64,000 nucleotides of DNA from Sphingobacteriaceae bacterium (GTDB lineage: Bacteria; Bacteroidota; Bacteroidia; Sphingobacteriales; Sphingobacteriaceae), in contig JAGIAD010000005.1 of the NCBI GenBank assembly GCA_017745075.1, positions 62,001 through 126,000 of the forward strand, given 5' to 3'. The translations under genes and the position numbers were made by a program. Under the pieces are notes generated by a model. It had not been told where the DNA came from. It did not search any database and worked only from the letters and a program-made list of their open reading frames with translations. Numbering within the stretch: position 1 is the stretch's first letter; each line of letters opens with the position of its first letter. Shown piece after piece: positions 42,430 to 53,836 of the stretch.

Positions 42430-45400
42430 TTGGCAAAGACAGTCGAACAAAGAGTAAATTTTGCAACAAGTAAGCACATTATAGACTATCCGGATTTTCT
42501 GGATGTGCAATTGCAATCATTCAGAGAATTTTTCCAGATAGATACCACATCAGACGATCGCTCAAGCGAAGGTTTGTTCAAAGTGTTTGCTGAAAACTTT
42601 CCAATAACAGATTCAAGAAATATCTTCGTATTAGAGTTTCTTGATTATTTTGTTGATCCGCCACGTTACGATATACACGAGTGTATTGAGCGTGGGTTAA
42701 CCTACAATGTTCCATTAAAAGCAAAGCTTAAGCTTTCTTGTAATGATGTAGAACATGAAGATTTTGAAACCATTATCCAGGATGTGTATTTAGGTACTAT
42801 CCCGTATATGACACCAAAAGGTACATTTGTTATCAACGGTGCGGAGCGCGTTATCGTTTCTCAGTTACATCGTTCACCAGGAGTGTTCTTCGGCCAGAGC
42901 CGTCACACTAATGGAACCAAATTGTACTCAGCGCGTGTTATTCCTTTCAAAGGTTCATGGATCGAGTTCGCTACAGACGTTAACAACGTAATGTACGCTT
43001 ATATCGATCGTAAGAAAAAATTCCCGGTTACCACTTTATTACGTGCTATCGGTTACGATTCAGATAAAGATATCTTAGAACTTTTTGATCTTGCCGACGA
43101 AGTAAAAGTTAGCAAATCGGGTTTAAAGAAATACATCGGTCGTAAACTGGCTGCAAGGGTATTGAAAAAATGGGTGGAAGATTTTGTTGATGAAGATACT
43201 GGTGAGGTAGTTTCTATCGACCGTAATGAAGTGATTCTTGAAAGAGAAACCGTTTTAGAAGACGAACACATTGATATGGTTATTGAGGCTGGCGTAAAAA
43301 GCATCATTCTTTCAAAAGAAGATGGCGCAAGTCAGGCTGATTACACCATTATATATAATACATTACAGAAAGATACATCAAACTCAGAAAAAGAAGCAGT
43401 TGAAAACATCTACCGTGCTTTGCGTAATGCAGAACCACCTGATGAGGAAACTGCACGTGGTATCATTGATCGTTTGTTCTTCTCGGATAAACGTTACGAT
43501 TTAGGTGATGTTGGTCGTTACCGCATCAACCGTAAATTAAAGATGAATACCCCTGATGAGGTTAAAGTATTAACAAAAGCAGATATTATTGCGATTGTGA
43601 AATACCTGATCAAATTGATCAACTCAAAAGAAGAGGTAGATGATATCGATCACTTATCTAACCGTCGTGTACGTACGGTAGGTGAGCAGCTGTATGCACA
43701 GTTCGGTGTAGGTTTAGCCCGTATGGCCAGAACTATCCGCGAACGTATGAACATCCGCGATAATGAGGTGTTTACCCCAACTGATCTGATCAACGCGCGT
43801 ACGTTGTCATCAGTAATCAACTCTTTCTTTGGTACAAACCAGTTATCTCAGTTCATGGATCAAACCAATCCATTGGCAGAGATTACGCACAAACGCCGTT
43901 TATCAGCTTTAGGTCCGGGTGGTTTATCCCGCGAGCGTGCTGGTTTCGAGGTACGTGACGTTCACTACACGCACTACGGTCGTTTATGTACAATTGAAAC
44001 ACCAGAGGGACCAAATATCGGTTTGATTTCATCACTTTGTGTGCATGCAAAAATCAATAATTTAGGTTTCATTGAAACACCATATAAACGCGTTGAAGAT
44101 GGTAAAGTAGTAGTAGATTCAGACGTTATCTATTTATCAGCAGAAGATGAGGATGGTAAAACCATTGCTCAGGCTAACGCTGAGTACGATGATAAAGGTG
44201 TGTTCTCTACGCCACGTGTTAAAGCACGTTACGAGGGTGACTTCCCGATTATCGAGCCTGAGAAATTAGACTTGATGGACGTTGCGCCTAACCAGATTAC
44301 TTCAATCGCTGCTTCGTTGATTCCGTTCCTGGAACATGATGATGCGAACAGGGCGTTGATGGGATCTAACATGCAACGTCAGGCCGTACCATTGTTACGT
44401 CCTGAAGCACCAATCGTGGGTACAGGTTTGGAAGGTCGCGTAGCCCGTGACTCAAGAACACTGATCAATGCAGAAGGTGATGGTGTTGTAGAATATGTGG
44501 ATGCAAACGAAATTACCATTAAATATGAGCGTAACGAAGATGATCGTTTAGTTTCATTTGAAGGTGATAGCAAAACATACCGTTTAATCAAATTCAAAAA
44601 AACCAACCAGAATACCTGTATCAACTTAAAGCCAATCGTTAAGAAGGGCCAGCGGGTAAGTAAAGGTCAGGTACTTTGTGAAGGTTATGCAACCGAAAAC
44701 GGCGAATTGGCCTTAGGTAGAAACCTGAAAGTGGCATTCATGCCTTGGCAAGGTTTTAACTTTGAGGATGCGATTGTAATTAACGAACGTATTGTTCGTG
44801 ATGACGTTTTCACTTCATTGCATATTGAAGAATTTGAATTAGAAGTACGTGATACTAAACGCGGAGAAGAGGAATTAACACCAGATATCCCGAACGTTTC
44901 TGAAGAGGCTACAAAAGACCTTGATGAAAACGGTATTATCCGTATAGGTGCTGAAGTAAAAGAAGGTGATATTTTAATTGGTAAGATTACCCCTAAAGGC
45001 GAATCTGATCCTTCACCGGAAGAGAAATTACTACGTGCAATCTTTGGTGATAAAGCAGGTGATGTTAAAGATGCATCTTTAAAAACTCCTCCTTCAATCC
45101 AGGGCGTTGTAATTGATACTAAATTATTCAGCCGTGCTAAGAAAACGACCAAAGCTGAAGAAAAATCGGCCATTGAGAAGTTAGATAAGAGCTATAATAT
45201 CGTAACTGAGAAATTAAAGAACGAATTGGTTGACAAATTATTCGCCATTGTAAACGGAAAAACATCGCAGGGTGTATACAACATTTACAAAGAATTATTG
45301 GTTGCTAAAGGCGCTAAATTTACTCAGAAAATTTTAGCAGAGCTTGATTATAACCACATTAGCCCTAACAAATGGACTACTGATGATGATAAAAACGAGC

Positions 45401-46233
45401 TGATTAAAATGTTGCTTCACAACTACGGTATCCGTGTTAACGAAGAACTTGGTGCTTACAAACGCGATAAATTTGCGATCAGTGTAGGTGATGAGCTTCC
45501 ATCGGGAATTGTACAGATGGCAAAAGTTTATGTTGCTAAAAAACGTAAGTTAAAAGTAGGTGATAAAATGGCTGGTCGCCACGGTAACAAAGGTATCGTT
45601 GCACGTATTGTACGTGACGAAGATATGCCTTTCTTAGCTGATGGTAGCCCGGTTGATATCGTGTTGAACCCGTTAGGTGTACCTTCACGTATGAACCTTG
45701 GCCAGATCTACGAAACCGTATTGGCGTGGGCCGGTAAAGAATTGGGCGTTAAATTTGCTACCCCGATTTTTGATGGTGCTTCGCACGATGAGGTGGAAGA
45801 GTGGATCGCTAAAGCTGGTGTTCCTGCCTCAGGAAAAACCTACTTATACAATGGTTTAACAGGTGAGCGTTTCGATCAGACTACAACAGTAGGTATTATC
45901 TACATGTTGAAATTAGGTCACATGGTTGATGATAAGATGCATGCCCGTTCAATCGGACCATACTCATTAATTACACAACAACCATTGGGTGGTAAAGCCC
46001 AGTTCGGTGGTCAGCGTTTTGGTGAGATGGAGGTTTGGGCATTAGAAGCATTCGGTGCTGCTAATATTCTTCAGGAGATCTTAACCGTTAAATCAGATGA
46101 TGTAATCGGAAGAGCCAAAACTTACGAAGCCATTGTTAAAGGTGAAAACCTACCAACTCCTGGTGTACCAGAATCGTTTAACGTATTGGTACATGAGTTA
46201 CGCGGTTTAGGTTTAGATATTACGTTAGACTAA
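42430..46233 (+). CDS. rpoB: DNA-directed RNA polymerase subunit beta
   Basis: RpoB forms one pincer of RNA polymerase. The 1267-residue protein starts at a TTG codon ([11 protein letters not shown]). The rifampicin region reads [25 protein letters not shown], with the wild-type Asp, His and Ser equivalents of E. coli 516, 526 and 531, so no resistance substitution is visible there. The C-terminus has [19 protein letters not shown] and [20 protein letters not shown]. Codon bias is strong. It is cotranscribed with rplKAJL and rpoC. Confidence 0.98.
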   Translation: MAKTVEQRVNFATSKHIIDYPDFLDVQLQSFREFFQIDTTSDDRSSEGLFKVFAENFPITDSRNIFVLEFLDYFVDPPRYDIHECIERGLTYNVPLKAKLKLSCNDVEHEDFETIIQDVYLGTIPYMTPKGTFVINGAERVIVSQLHRSPGVFFGQSRHTNGTKLYSARVIPFKGSWIEFATDVNNVMYAYIDRKKKFPVTTLLRAIGYDSDKDILELFDLADEVKVSKSGLKKYIGRKLAARVLKKWVEDFVDEDTGEVVSIDRNEVILERETVLEDEHIDMVIEAGVKSIILSKEDGASQADYTIIYNTLQKDTSNSEKEAVENIYRALRNAEPPDEETARGIIDRLFFSDKRYDLGDVGRYRINRKLKMNTPDEVKVLTKADIIAIVKYLIKLINSKEEVDDIDHLSNRRVRTVGEQLYAQFGVGLARMARTIRERMNIRDNEVFTPTDLINARTLSSVINSFFGTNQLSQFMDQTNPLAEITHKRRLSALGPGGLSRERAGFEVRDVHYTHYGRLCTIETPEGPNIGLISSLCVHAKINNLGFIETPYKRVEDGKVVVDSDVIYLSAEDEDGKTIAQANAEYDDKGVFSTPRVKARYEGDFPIIEPEKLDLMDVAPNQITSIAASLIPFLEHDDANRALMGSNMQRQAVPLLRPEAPIVGTGLEGRVARDSRTLINAEGDGVVEYVDANEITIKYERNEDDRLVSFEGDSKTYRLIKFKKTNQNTCINLKPIVKKGQRVSKGQVLCEGYATENGELALGRNLKVAFMPWQGFNFEDAIVINERIVRDDVFTSLHIEEFELEVRDTKRGEEELTPDIPNVSEEATKDLDENGIIRIGAEVKEGDILIGKITPKGESDPSPEEKLLRAIFGDKAGDVKDASLKTPPSIQGVVIDTKLFSRAKKTTKAEEKSAIEKLDKSYNIVTEKLKNELVDKLFAIVNGKTSQGVYNIYKELLVAKGAKFTQKILAELDYNHISPNKWTTDDDKNELIKMLLHNYGIRVNEELGAYKRDKFAISVGDELPSGIVQMAKVYVAKKRKLKVGDKMAGRHGNKGIVARIVRDEDMPFLADGSPVDIVLNPLGVPSRMNLGQIYETVLAWAGKELGVKFATPIFDGASHDEVEEWIAKAGVPASGKTYLYNGLTGERFDQTTTVGIIYMLKLGHMVDDKMHARSIGPYSLITQQPLGGKAQFGGQRFGEMEVWALEAFGAANILQEILTVKSDDVIGRAKTYEAIVKGENLPTPGVPESFNVLVHELRGLGLDITLD

Positions 46234-46246
46234 GTATTGGGTATTA

Positions 46247-46290
46247 AAGTATCAGGTATCAAGACAGGTAATCCAATCTTGATACCTGAT
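46247..46290. repeat. Near-perfect hairpin between rpoB and rpoC
   Basis: TATCAGGTATCAAGA and TCTTGATACCTGATG form a stem of about 14 bp across CAGGTAATCCAA. It has no T-run. It lies in the 88-nt gap inside the rpoBC operon. Confidence 0.7.
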
Positions 46291-46321
46291 GCTAAGTACT
46301 TGCTACCAAAAACAAAAAGAT

Positions 46322-49300
46322 ATGTCTTACAAAAAGGATAATAAATTAAAAAGCAATTTCACATCAATCACCATTAGTTTATCGTCTCCGGAAACCATTC
46401 TGGAACGTTCAAGCGGTGAGGTGTTGAAACCAGAAACCATTAACTACCGTACTTACAAACCTGAACGTGATGGTTTGTTCTGCGAGCGTATTTTTGGTCC
46501 GGTAAAAGATTACGAATGTCATTGCGGCAAATACAAACGTATCCGTTATAAGGGTATCGTTTGCGACCGTTGTGGTGTTGAAGTAACTGAAAAGAAAGTA
46601 CGTCGTGAGCGTATGGGACACATCGCCTTGGTGGTTCCTGTTGCACACATCTGGTATTTCCGTTCTTTACCAAACAAAATCGGTTATTTATTAGGTTTAC
46701 CTACTAAAAAATTAGATTTAATTATCTATTACGAGCGTTACGTAGTTATCCAATCGGGCTTAATGGCCGAGGAAGGTATCAACTATATGGACTTCTTAAC
46801 TGAGGAAGAATATTTAGATATCTTGGATAAATTACCTAAAGAAAACCAATACTTAGACGATAAAGATCCTAATAAATTCATCGCCAAAATGGGTGCTGAA
46901 GCATTAGAAGATTTATTAAAACGTATTGATTTAGATAGTTTATCTTACGACTTACGTCACCAGGCTGCTAACGAAACTTCTCAGCAACGTAAAAATGAGG
47001 CGTTAAAACGTCTTCAGGTTGTTGAAGCTTTCCGTAGTGCCAATACACGTATCGAGAATCGCCCTGAGTGGATGATTGTTAAAATCGTTCCGGTTATTCC
47101 ACCAGAATTACGTCCGTTGGTGCCATTAGAAGGTGGTCGTTTCGCTACTTCAGATTTAAATGATCTTTACCGTCGTGTAATTATCCGTAACAACCGTTTA
47201 AAACGTTTGATCGAGATTAAAGCACCAGAGGTAATTTTACGTAACGAGAAACGTATGTTACAGGAAGCTGTAGATTCGTTATTCGATAACTCACGTAAAG
47301 TTAATGCGGTAAAAACTGAGGGTAACCGTGCCTTAAAATCACTTTCAGATATTTTGAAAGGTAAACAAGGTCGTTTCCGTCAGAACTTATTGGGTAAACG
47401 TGTGGATTACTCGGCACGTTCGGTAATTGTTGTAGGTCCAAGCCTTAAATTACACGAGTGCGGTATTCCTAAAGATATGGCTGCTGAGCTTTACAAACCA
47501 TTCATCATCCGTAAGATGATTGAGCGTGGTGTGGTAAAAACAGTTAAATCAGCTAAGAAAATTGTAGATAGAAAAGATCCTTTAGTTTGGGATATCCTGG
47601 AGAACGTATTAAAAGGTCACCCGGTATTATTAAACCGTGCACCTACGCTACACAGATTGGGTATCCAGGCTTTCCAGCCAAAACTAATTGAAGGAAAAGC
47701 GATCCAGTTACACCCATTAGTTTGTACCGCATTCAACGCCGATTTTGACGGTGACCAGATGGCTGTCCACTTACCGTTAGGTAACGCAGCAATTTTGGAA
47801 GCCCAGGTATTAATGCTGGCTGCACACAACATCTTAAACCCTGCAAACGGTACGCCAATTACAGTACCTTCTCAGGATATGGTTTTGGGTCTTTATTATA
47901 TTACTAAAGGCCGCAGAACTGATGAGACAAGAGTGGTTAAAGGACAGGATTCTTCTTTCTATTCTCCTGAAGAAGTAATTATTGCTTATAACGAGAAAGA
48001 ATTAGACTTGCATGCATTTATCAAAGTAAGGGTAAATGTGAAACAAGCTGATGGCACTATCGCGAACAAATTAACCGAAACTACGGTTGGTAGAGTATTA
48101 TTCAACCAGTTGGTTCCGGAAGAAGTGGGTTATATCAACGAGTTATTAACTAAAAAATCGTTAAGAGATATTATCGGTGAGGTAGTTAAAATGACTGGTA
48201 TGGCGCGTGCTTCTCAGTTCCTTGATGATATCAAAGAACTAGGTTTCAAAATGGCTTTCCAGGGAGGTTTATCGTTCAACTTACAGGACGTAAACATTCC
48301 GGTAGAAAAGCATACGTTATTAGAGCAGGCTGCTAATGAAGTTGAAGAGGTAAGAAACAACTATAACATGGGTTTCATTACCAACAACGAACGTTATAAC
48401 CAGATTATCGATATCTGGACCCGTATCAATAACAGGTTAACTACATTCGTAATGAACCAGTTATCGAGCGATAACCAAGGTTTCAACTCAGTGTATATGA
48501 TGCTTGATTCTGGAGCACGTGGATCTAAAGAGCAGATTCGTCAGCTTTGCGGTATGCGTGGTTTGATGGCGAAACCTCAGAAATCTGGTTCAGGTGGCGA
48601 TATCATTGAAAACCCGATCTTATCAAACTTTAAAGAGGGATTATCGGTATTAGAGTACTTTATCTCTACCCACGGTGCCCGTAAAGGTTTGGCGGATACG
48701 GCATTAAAAACGGCGGATGCGGGTTACTTAACCCGTCGTTTACACGATGTTGCCCAGGATATGATTGTTAACGATGAAGATTGCGGTACTTTAAGAGGTA
48801 TGTACACTACAGCCTTGAAAGATAACGAGGATATTGTTGAACCATTATATGAGCGTATTTTAGGCCGTACTTCGTTACACGATGTTTACAATCCGTTAAA
48901 TGGTGAGCTTTTAGTTTCTGCCGGTCAGGATATCGATGAAGATTTAGCTAAAATCATTGAAGAATCGCCTCTTGAAGGTATCGAGATCCGTTCGGTATTA
49001 ACCTGCGAGTCTAAACGTGGTGTTTGTGCATTATGTTATGGTCGTAACCTGGCATCTGGTAAACGTGTTCAGAGAGGTGAGGCAGTTGGTGTAATTGCAG
49101 CACAATCAATCGGTGAGCCAGGTACACAGTTAACACTTCGTACTTTCCACGTGGGTGGTACTGCATCAAACATTGCAGCAGAATCTAACATTGTAGCTAA
49201 ATTTGATGGTGTTATCGAGTTCGAAAACATCCGTACCGTAGATACAGAAACTGAAGAAGGAAAAGTACAGGTTGTATTAGGCCGTTCAGGTGAATTCAGA

Positions 49301-50608
49301 ATTGTTGAACCAGGAAGTGGTAGGGTAATTGTTACCAACAACGTTCCTTATGGTGCTTTCTTATTTGTTAAGGAAGGTGATAAAGTTACCAAAGGTGACA
49401 AGATCTGTTCATGGGATCCATATAACGCTGTTATCATCTCTGAATTTGCAGGTAAAGCACAATTCGATGCCATTATCGAAGGTGTAACTTACCGTGAAGA
49501 GTCTGATGAGCAAACAGGTCACCGTGAGAAAGTTATTATCGATACACGTGATAAAACTAAAAACCCTTCTGTTCAGATTGTTGATAAGAAAGGTGAATTT
49601 ATCAAAGGATATAACATTCCGGTAGGTGCTCACGTTTCGGTTGACGAAGGCGAAACTATCCAAACTGGTCAGATTATCGCTAAAATCCCTCGTGCTACCG
49701 GTAAAACCCGGGATATTACGGGTGGTTTACCTCGTGTAACCGAGTTATTCGAGGCACGTAACCCATCTAATCCGGCTGTAGTAACAGAGATTGATGGTGT
49801 GGTAACCTTAGGTGGTGTTAAACGTGGTAACCGTGAGATTACAATCGAATCGAAAGATGGTGAAGTTAAAAAATACCTGGTTCCATTGTCTAAACACATC
49901 CTTGTACAGGATAACGACTTTGTAAAAGCAGGTATGCCTTTATCAGATGGTTCAATCTCGCCGGCAGATATCTTATCAATTAAAGGTCCTGCAGCGGTTC
50001 AGGAATACCTGGTAAATGGTATTCAAGAGGTTTACCGTTTGCAAGGTGTGAAAATTAACGATAAGCACTTCGAGGTAATTGTTCACCAGATGATGCAGAA
50101 AGTTCACATTGAAGATCCGGGCGATACTATTTTCTTAGAGAATAATGCTGTAGACCGTTGGGATTTTGCAGAAGAGAACGACGCGATGTACGACAAGAAA
50201 GTTGTTGAAGACGCAGGCGACTCGACAGATTTCAAACCAGGTCAGATTGTTTCATTACGTAGATTAAGAGATGAAAATTCTCAATTGAAACGTAAAGATT
50301 TAAAACAGATCACGGTTAGAGATGCAAGACCAGCAACTGCAAGTTCTATCTTACAAGGTATTACACGTGCATCATTAGGTACTAAATCGTTCATTTCTGC
50401 GGCTTCGTTCCAGGAAACTACGAAAGTATTAAATGAAGCAGCGATTGCAGGTAAGCGCGATAATATGTTAGGCTTGAAAGAAAATGTGATTGTTGGTCAC
50501 TTAATCCCTTCAGGTACTGGTGTACGTGGTTACGAGCGTATCATTGTTGGTTCTCAGGAAGAATACGATAAACTATTGGCTTCGAAACAAGAAGAAGTAG
50601 AAGCTTAG
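46322..50608 (+). CDS. rpoC: DNA-directed RNA polymerase subunit beta'
   Basis: RpoC carries the catalytic magnesium site. I place the start at [13 protein letters not shown] (46322, 1428 residues); an upstream in-frame codon lies in the hairpin arm. It shows the zinc site [20 protein letters not shown] (about 68-87), the catalytic [12 protein letters not shown], the second zinc site with [13 protein letters not shown], and the trigger-loop/bridge region [20 protein letters not shown]. Length fits Bacteroidota RpoC. A strong terminator follows. Confidence 0.98.
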   Translation: MSYKKDNKLKSNFTSITISLSSPETILERSSGEVLKPETINYRTYKPERDGLFCERIFGPVKDYECHCGKYKRIRYKGIVCDRCGVEVTEKKVRRERMGHIALVVPVAHIWYFRSLPNKIGYLLGLPTKKLDLIIYYERYVVIQSGLMAEEGINYMDFLTEEEYLDILDKLPKENQYLDDKDPNKFIAKMGAEALEDLLKRIDLDSLSYDLRHQAANETSQQRKNEALKRLQVVEAFRSANTRIENRPEWMIVKIVPVIPPELRPLVPLEGGRFATSDLNDLYRRVIIRNNRLKRLIEIKAPEVILRNEKRMLQEAVDSLFDNSRKVNAVKTEGNRALKSLSDILKGKQGRFRQNLLGKRVDYSARSVIVVGPSLKLHECGIPKDMAAELYKPFIIRKMIERGVVKTVKSAKKIVDRKDPLVWDILENVLKGHPVLLNRAPTLHRLGIQAFQPKLIEGKAIQLHPLVCTAFNADFDGDQMAVHLPLGNAAILEAQVLMLAAHNILNPANGTPITVPSQDMVLGLYYITKGRRTDETRVVKGQDSSFYSPEEVIIAYNEKELDLHAFIKVRVNVKQADGTIANKLTETTVGRVLFNQLVPEEVGYINELLTKKSLRDIIGEVVKMTGMARASQFLDDIKELGFKMAFQGGLSFNLQDVNIPVEKHTLLEQAANEVEEVRNNYNMGFITNNERYNQIIDIWTRINNRLTTFVMNQLSSDNQGFNSVYMMLDSGARGSKEQIRQLCGMRGLMAKPQKSGSGGDIIENPILSNFKEGLSVLEYFISTHGARKGLADTALKTADAGYLTRRLHDVAQDMIVNDEDCGTLRGMYTTALKDNEDIVEPLYERILGRTSLHDVYNPLNGELLVSAGQDIDEDLAKIIEESPLEGIEIRSVLTCESKRGVCALCYGRNLASGKRVQRGEAVGVIAAQSIGEPGTQLTLRTFHVGGTASNIAAESNIVAKFDGVIEFENIRTVDTETEEGKVQVVLGRSGEFRIVEPGSGRVIVTNNVPYGAFLFVKEGDKVTKGDKICSWDPYNAVIISEFAGKAQFDAIIEGVTYREESDEQTGHREKVIIDTRDKTKNPSVQIVDKKGEFIKGYNIPVGAHVSVDEGETIQTGQIIAKIPRATGKTRDITGGLPRVTELFEARNPSNPAVVTEIDGVVTLGGVKRGNREITIESKDGEVKKYLVPLSKHILVQDNDFVKAGMPLSDGSISPADILSIKGPAAVQEYLVNGIQEVYRLQGVKINDKHFEVIVHQMMQKVHIEDPGDTIFLENNAVDRWDFAEENDAMYDKKVVEDAGDSTDFKPGQIVSLRRLRDENSQLKRKDLKQITVRDARPATASSILQGITRASLGTKSFISAASFQETTKVLNEAAIAGKRDNMLGLKENVIVGHLIPSGTGVRGYERIIVGSQEEYDKLLASKQEEVEA

Positions 50609-50631
50609 GTTTTAACCTGATATTAATTTTA

Positions 50632-50660
50632 AGCCCCGGCAATTGCCGGGGCTTTTTTAT
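50632..50660 (+). terminator. Terminator of the rpoBC operon
   Basis: AGCCCCGGCAA and TTGCCGGGGCT form a perfect GC-rich stem and are followed by TTTTTT. Confidence 0.92.
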
Positions 50661-50724
50661 GTGGCATACATTTTAGATTTTAATCCGGCTGGAAAATTTA
50701 ATTTTATTTCAAACATTATATCTT

Positions 50725-50761
50725 AAATTCCGTCATTAAGAAGCGGAATTTTTTATTTTTG
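50725..50761 (+). promoter_or_regulatory. Hairpin plus -7 box before the DUF3467 gene
   Basis: AAATTCCG (50725-50732) and CGGAATTT (50744-50751) pair and are followed by T residues, and a -7 match TATTTTTG (50754-50761) comes right after. The ATG is only 8 nt past the box, so the message may be leaderless or nearly so. Confidence 0.5.
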
Positions 50762-50768
50762 AACTATT

Positions 50769-51080
50769 ATGGAAGAACAACAAAACGAAAATCAGTTAAA
50801 TATAGAGTTATCAGAAGAAATTGCTGAAGGGATTTTTTCTAATTTGGCCATCATTACCCATTCCAACACAGAGTTTGTATTGGATTTTATCCGTGTAATG
50901 CCGGGTATTCCGAAAGCTAAGGTAAAATCAAGAATTATTTTAACTCCTGAACATGCAAAACGCTTATTATCAGCCTTGGAAGATAACATTCAAAAATTTG
51001 AAAATGTAAATGGCCGTATCAAGACACAGGAAGAGCCACCTTTTCCTATGGGCTTTGGTGGACCAACAGCACAGGCGTAA
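50769..51080 (+). CDS. DUF3467 family protein
   Basis: The 103-residue protein matches the DUF3467 pattern: SNLAIITHSNTEFVLDFIRVMPG, then KVKSRIILTPEHAKRLLSALEDNI, ending in a Pro/Gly tail. The function is unknown. It is widespread in Bacteroidota next to rpoC. Its charged, cytoplasmic character would fit a transcription-related role, but that is inference from position. Confidence 0.88.
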   Translation: MEEQQNENQLNIELSEEIAEGIFSNLAIITHSNTEFVLDFIRVMPGIPKAKVKSRIILTPEHAKRLLSALEDNIQKFENVNGRIKTQEEPPFPMGFGGPTAQA

Positions 51081-51157
51081 GGCCATTAAAATTCTTACAA
51101 ACAAATATTTGTTTGCTATGTTAGCATAACATATATTTGTTATATAACCATTTATAA

Positions 51158-52381
51158 ATGAAAAAAATTTTATTGAGCGTATTACTCTCTGCTCCACTTT
51201 GGGTTTTGGGGCAGGGTTTCCAGGTTAATTTACAAGGTCAGAAACAAATTGGTATGGCTGGTGCAGGGTCTGCATTGGCTTTAGATGAAGCTTCTGTATT
51301 TTTCAATCCTGGTGCAGTAACTTTCTTAGAGAAAAACTCAGTTTCAGCAGGAGTAAACCCATTATTGTTTAAATCAGCTTTTCGGCAAAACGGATCGAAC
51401 GTTACAGAAAATGTAAAAAATAAAATTGCTCCGCCTTTCGAATTTTATGCCGTTTGGGGGCCAAAATCTAATAAATGGAAGCTGGGTTTAGGTGTTTACA
51501 CACCTTTTGGCGGTTTGGTAGATTGGGGCAATGATTGGTCGGGTAAATATTCCCTAACGTCATTAAATCTGAAGGCCATTTATTTTCAGCCAACTTTAAG
51601 TATTAAAATTACAGATCGTATTGGTATCGGGGCAGGCTTTGTATACAACCATGGCGATGTAAACCTTCAACGTGCACTTCCTGTAAATTATCCTGACGGC
51701 CGTTCTGGCCATGTTACATTGGATGGTACAGGTAAAGGTTACGGATGGAATGCTGGTTTATATATAAAAACGCTGAGCAATATCTCGTTTGCTTTGGTAC
51801 ATAAATCGAAAGTGGTAACCAAATTAGATGGCGGTACTGCCGAATTTGAGGTGCCAAAATCTTTAGAAGGATCATTCCCTCCAGGTAATACCTTTAATGC
51901 AGAACTGCCTTTGCCGGCTACCACAAGCTTGGGCGTAGGAATCCCATTGTCAAAAAGTACAGTCCTGGCATTTGATGCGAGCTGGGTACAATGGCATGTT
52001 TATCAGGATTTAACATTCAATTATGCTCAGCCTGTTAATGGATCTTCACAAACCAAATCTGCTCGCAATTACCATGATGGTTCTTCATTTAAATTGGGTA
52101 TTAACCACCAGGCTTCAGAGAAGTTAGCATTAAGGGCAGGTGTAGGTTATGCTTTTTCTCCCGTTCAGGACGGTTATGTAACTCCTGAAGCACCAGATGC
52201 CGACCGTTATATCTTAAGTGCGGGTTTAGGTTATACACCAACAAGCCATTTCGAAGTTAATGCATCATTCTTTTTCGAAGATGTAAGATCGCGTAAGCAA
52301 AAGAATATAGAAACAGGCCTTGATGGTACTTTTAAAACTTTGGTGTATGCACCGGGTATTTCGTTAACTTATAAATGGTAG
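51158..52381 (+). CDS. Outer-membrane transport protein, FadL/OmpP1/TodX family
   Basis: The 407-residue protein has a signal peptide (about 1-19, ending VLGQ) and the FadL family opening GFQVNLQGQKQIGMAGAGSALA, which forms the plug helix, and then beta-barrel strands ending TYKW. FadL-type channels pass long-chain fatty acids or other hydrophobic compounds across the outer membrane. It overlaps a possible early start of the following lipoprotein gene, and the real gap to its ATG is 11 nt, so the two are cotranscribed. Confidence 0.88.
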   Translation: MKKILLSVLLSAPLWVLGQGFQVNLQGQKQIGMAGAGSALALDEASVFFNPGAVTFLEKNSVSAGVNPLLFKSAFRQNGSNVTENVKNKIAPPFEFYAVWGPKSNKWKLGLGVYTPFGGLVDWGNDWSGKYSLTSLNLKAIYFQPTLSIKITDRIGIGAGFVYNHGDVNLQRALPVNYPDGRSGHVTLDGTGKGYGWNAGLYIKTLSNISFALVHKSKVVTKLDGGTAEFEVPKSLEGSFPPGNTFNAELPLPATTSLGVGIPLSKSTVLAFDASWVQWHVYQDLTFNYAQPVNGSSQTKSARNYHDGSSFKLGINHQASEKLALRAGVGYAFSPVQDGYVTPEAPDADRYILSAGLGYTPTSHFEVNASFFFEDVRSRKQKNIETGLDGTFKTLVYAPGISLTYKW

Positions 52382-52392
52382 GAGAAATTACA

Positions 52393-53688
52393 ATGAAGAA
52401 ATATATATTAAATAGTTTCGTAGCTGCTGCCATCCTTTTTACGGCTGCCTGCAAACCAGAAATTGAAACACCTGCAGGTACAACAGCAGGTCAAGCTAAT
52501 TTTAGCAAATATATTGCTGTAGGTAATTCATTAACCTCAGGCTTTGCCGATGGTGGATTATATTTAGAGGGGCAGAAAGTAGCCTATCCGAACTTAATTG
52601 CAGCTAAAATGGCCAGCGTTGGAGGAGGTACTTTTACTTCTCCGTTTTTTACAGATGAACATTCAAACGGTTCAGGATATCTTGCTTTAACTGCACTCGT
52701 TAATGGCACACCAACTTTAACACAGGTAACTGATAAACTGGCTTATAGAGATGCAGCCAGGCATTTAGATAAATACAATGGCGAAATCCAAAATTTGGGC
52801 ATCCCTGGTATGCGTGTTGATTTATCCTTCGATCCAACTTTGACTTTTAGTGCTGCCAATCCATATTTTGAACGTTTATTAGCTGATGCCCAAGTGGGAA
52901 AAACCAATTACTTTCAGTTTATACAAGGTAGAAATCACACTTTCTTCTCACTTTGGTTAGGAAATAATGATGTTTTAGGCTATGCAACCAATGGTGCAGT
53001 AACTGTTGCCGGTGATCCGACGACTGTGTTAACAGATAAGGTAACCTTCGCGTCTTTATACTCTAATTTATTAAACGCATTGACCGCTGCTGGTCAAAAA
53101 GGTATTGTAGCTACTATTCCGGATGTAACATCAATCCCATATTTCAATACGGTTAAACCATCGTTATTACTTGCAGCAGCTAAGGCAGCGAATCCTGCTG
53201 CCCAGGCGGTGTTTATTCAAACCGGAACAGGTGCAGTAAGAGCAGCGACAGATGAAGACCTCATCCGTTTACCTTTCCAGTCTGCTGGGCTGTTTGGTCA
53301 AGGCACTATTCCTTATGGTTTACATCCCTTAAATCCGATCGAAAATAAGTGGGTATTGGATAAAGATGAAGTAGTTAAAGTGAAAGACTATGTAAACAGC
53401 TACAACAGCAGTATTAAATCTTTAGCTACAAGCAAAGGTTTGGCTATAGCCGATACTTATGCTTATTTTAACCAGGTTGCTACTGTTGATGGAATCAATA
53501 TACAGGGAGTTAATGTAAAAGCATCGTTTATTAGCGGTGGCGCATTTTCTTTAGATGGGATTCACTTAACTCCGCGTGGAAATGCGGTAATTGCCAATGT
53601 ATTTATCGATGCCATTAATGCTAAATACGGGTCTACTGTTCCAACGGTTGATATTGCACAATATAGGGGAGTGAAATTTCCAAATTAA
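52393..53688 (+). CDS. Secreted SGNH-hydrolase-like lipoprotein
   Basis: I start this protein at MKKYILNSF (431 residues), which gives a clean lipoprotein signal (lipobox FTAACKP). It has the SGNH/GDSL pattern: block I YIAVGNSLTSGFADGG, where the usual GDS is GNS; block III WLGNNDVL (Asn); and block V DGIHLTPRGNAVIA (Asp, His). It is likely an esterase or lipase at the outer membrane. The FadL-like neighbour suggests that released fatty acids or lipids enter through that channel (inference). Confidence 0.86.
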   Translation: MKKYILNSFVAAAILFTAACKPEIETPAGTTAGQANFSKYIAVGNSLTSGFADGGLYLEGQKVAYPNLIAAKMASVGGGTFTSPFFTDEHSNGSGYLALTALVNGTPTLTQVTDKLAYRDAARHLDKYNGEIQNLGIPGMRVDLSFDPTLTFSAANPYFERLLADAQVGKTNYFQFIQGRNHTFFSLWLGNNDVLGYATNGAVTVAGDPTTVLTDKVTFASLYSNLLNALTAAGQKGIVATIPDVTSIPYFNTVKPSLLLAAAKAANPAAQAVFIQTGTGAVRAATDEDLIRLPFQSAGLFGQGTIPYGLHPLNPIENKWVLDKDEVVKVKDYVNSYNSSIKSLATSKGLAIADTYAYFNQVATVDGINIQGVNVKASFISGGAFSLDGIHLTPRGNAVIANVFIDAINAKYGSTVPTVDIAQYRGVKFPN

Positions 53689-53708
53689 TTAGAAAATTAC
53701 TTCTAAAT

Positions 53709-53833
53709 AAAAGCTATCTCATAAAATTCAACTTTCGGAGGTTGTTACGTTGAGCCTGTCAAAATGCTTAAATATACATTTTGACGTGTTCTTCGATAGG
53801 CTCAGGATGAGAAAGTAAAATGAGATAGCTTTT
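53709..53833. repeat. Nested palindrome between SGNH gene and miaA
   Basis: Outer arms AAAAGCTATCTCAT and ATGAGATAGCTTTT (53709-53722, 53820-53833) enclose a second pair, GAGCCTGTCAAAATG/CATTTTGAC and GATAGGCTC. The inner part is the common Bacteroidota phrase TTGAGCCTGTC...GGCTCAGGATGAG. The outer arms plus the T-run could act as a terminator for both convergent genes. Confidence 0.7.
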
Positions 53834-53836
53834 TTA

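Noticed and set aside
44685-45173. 162-residue minus-strand frame inside rpoB
   Set aside because: It is an antisense shadow of a strongly codon-biased gene, with Ser/Phe-rich composition.
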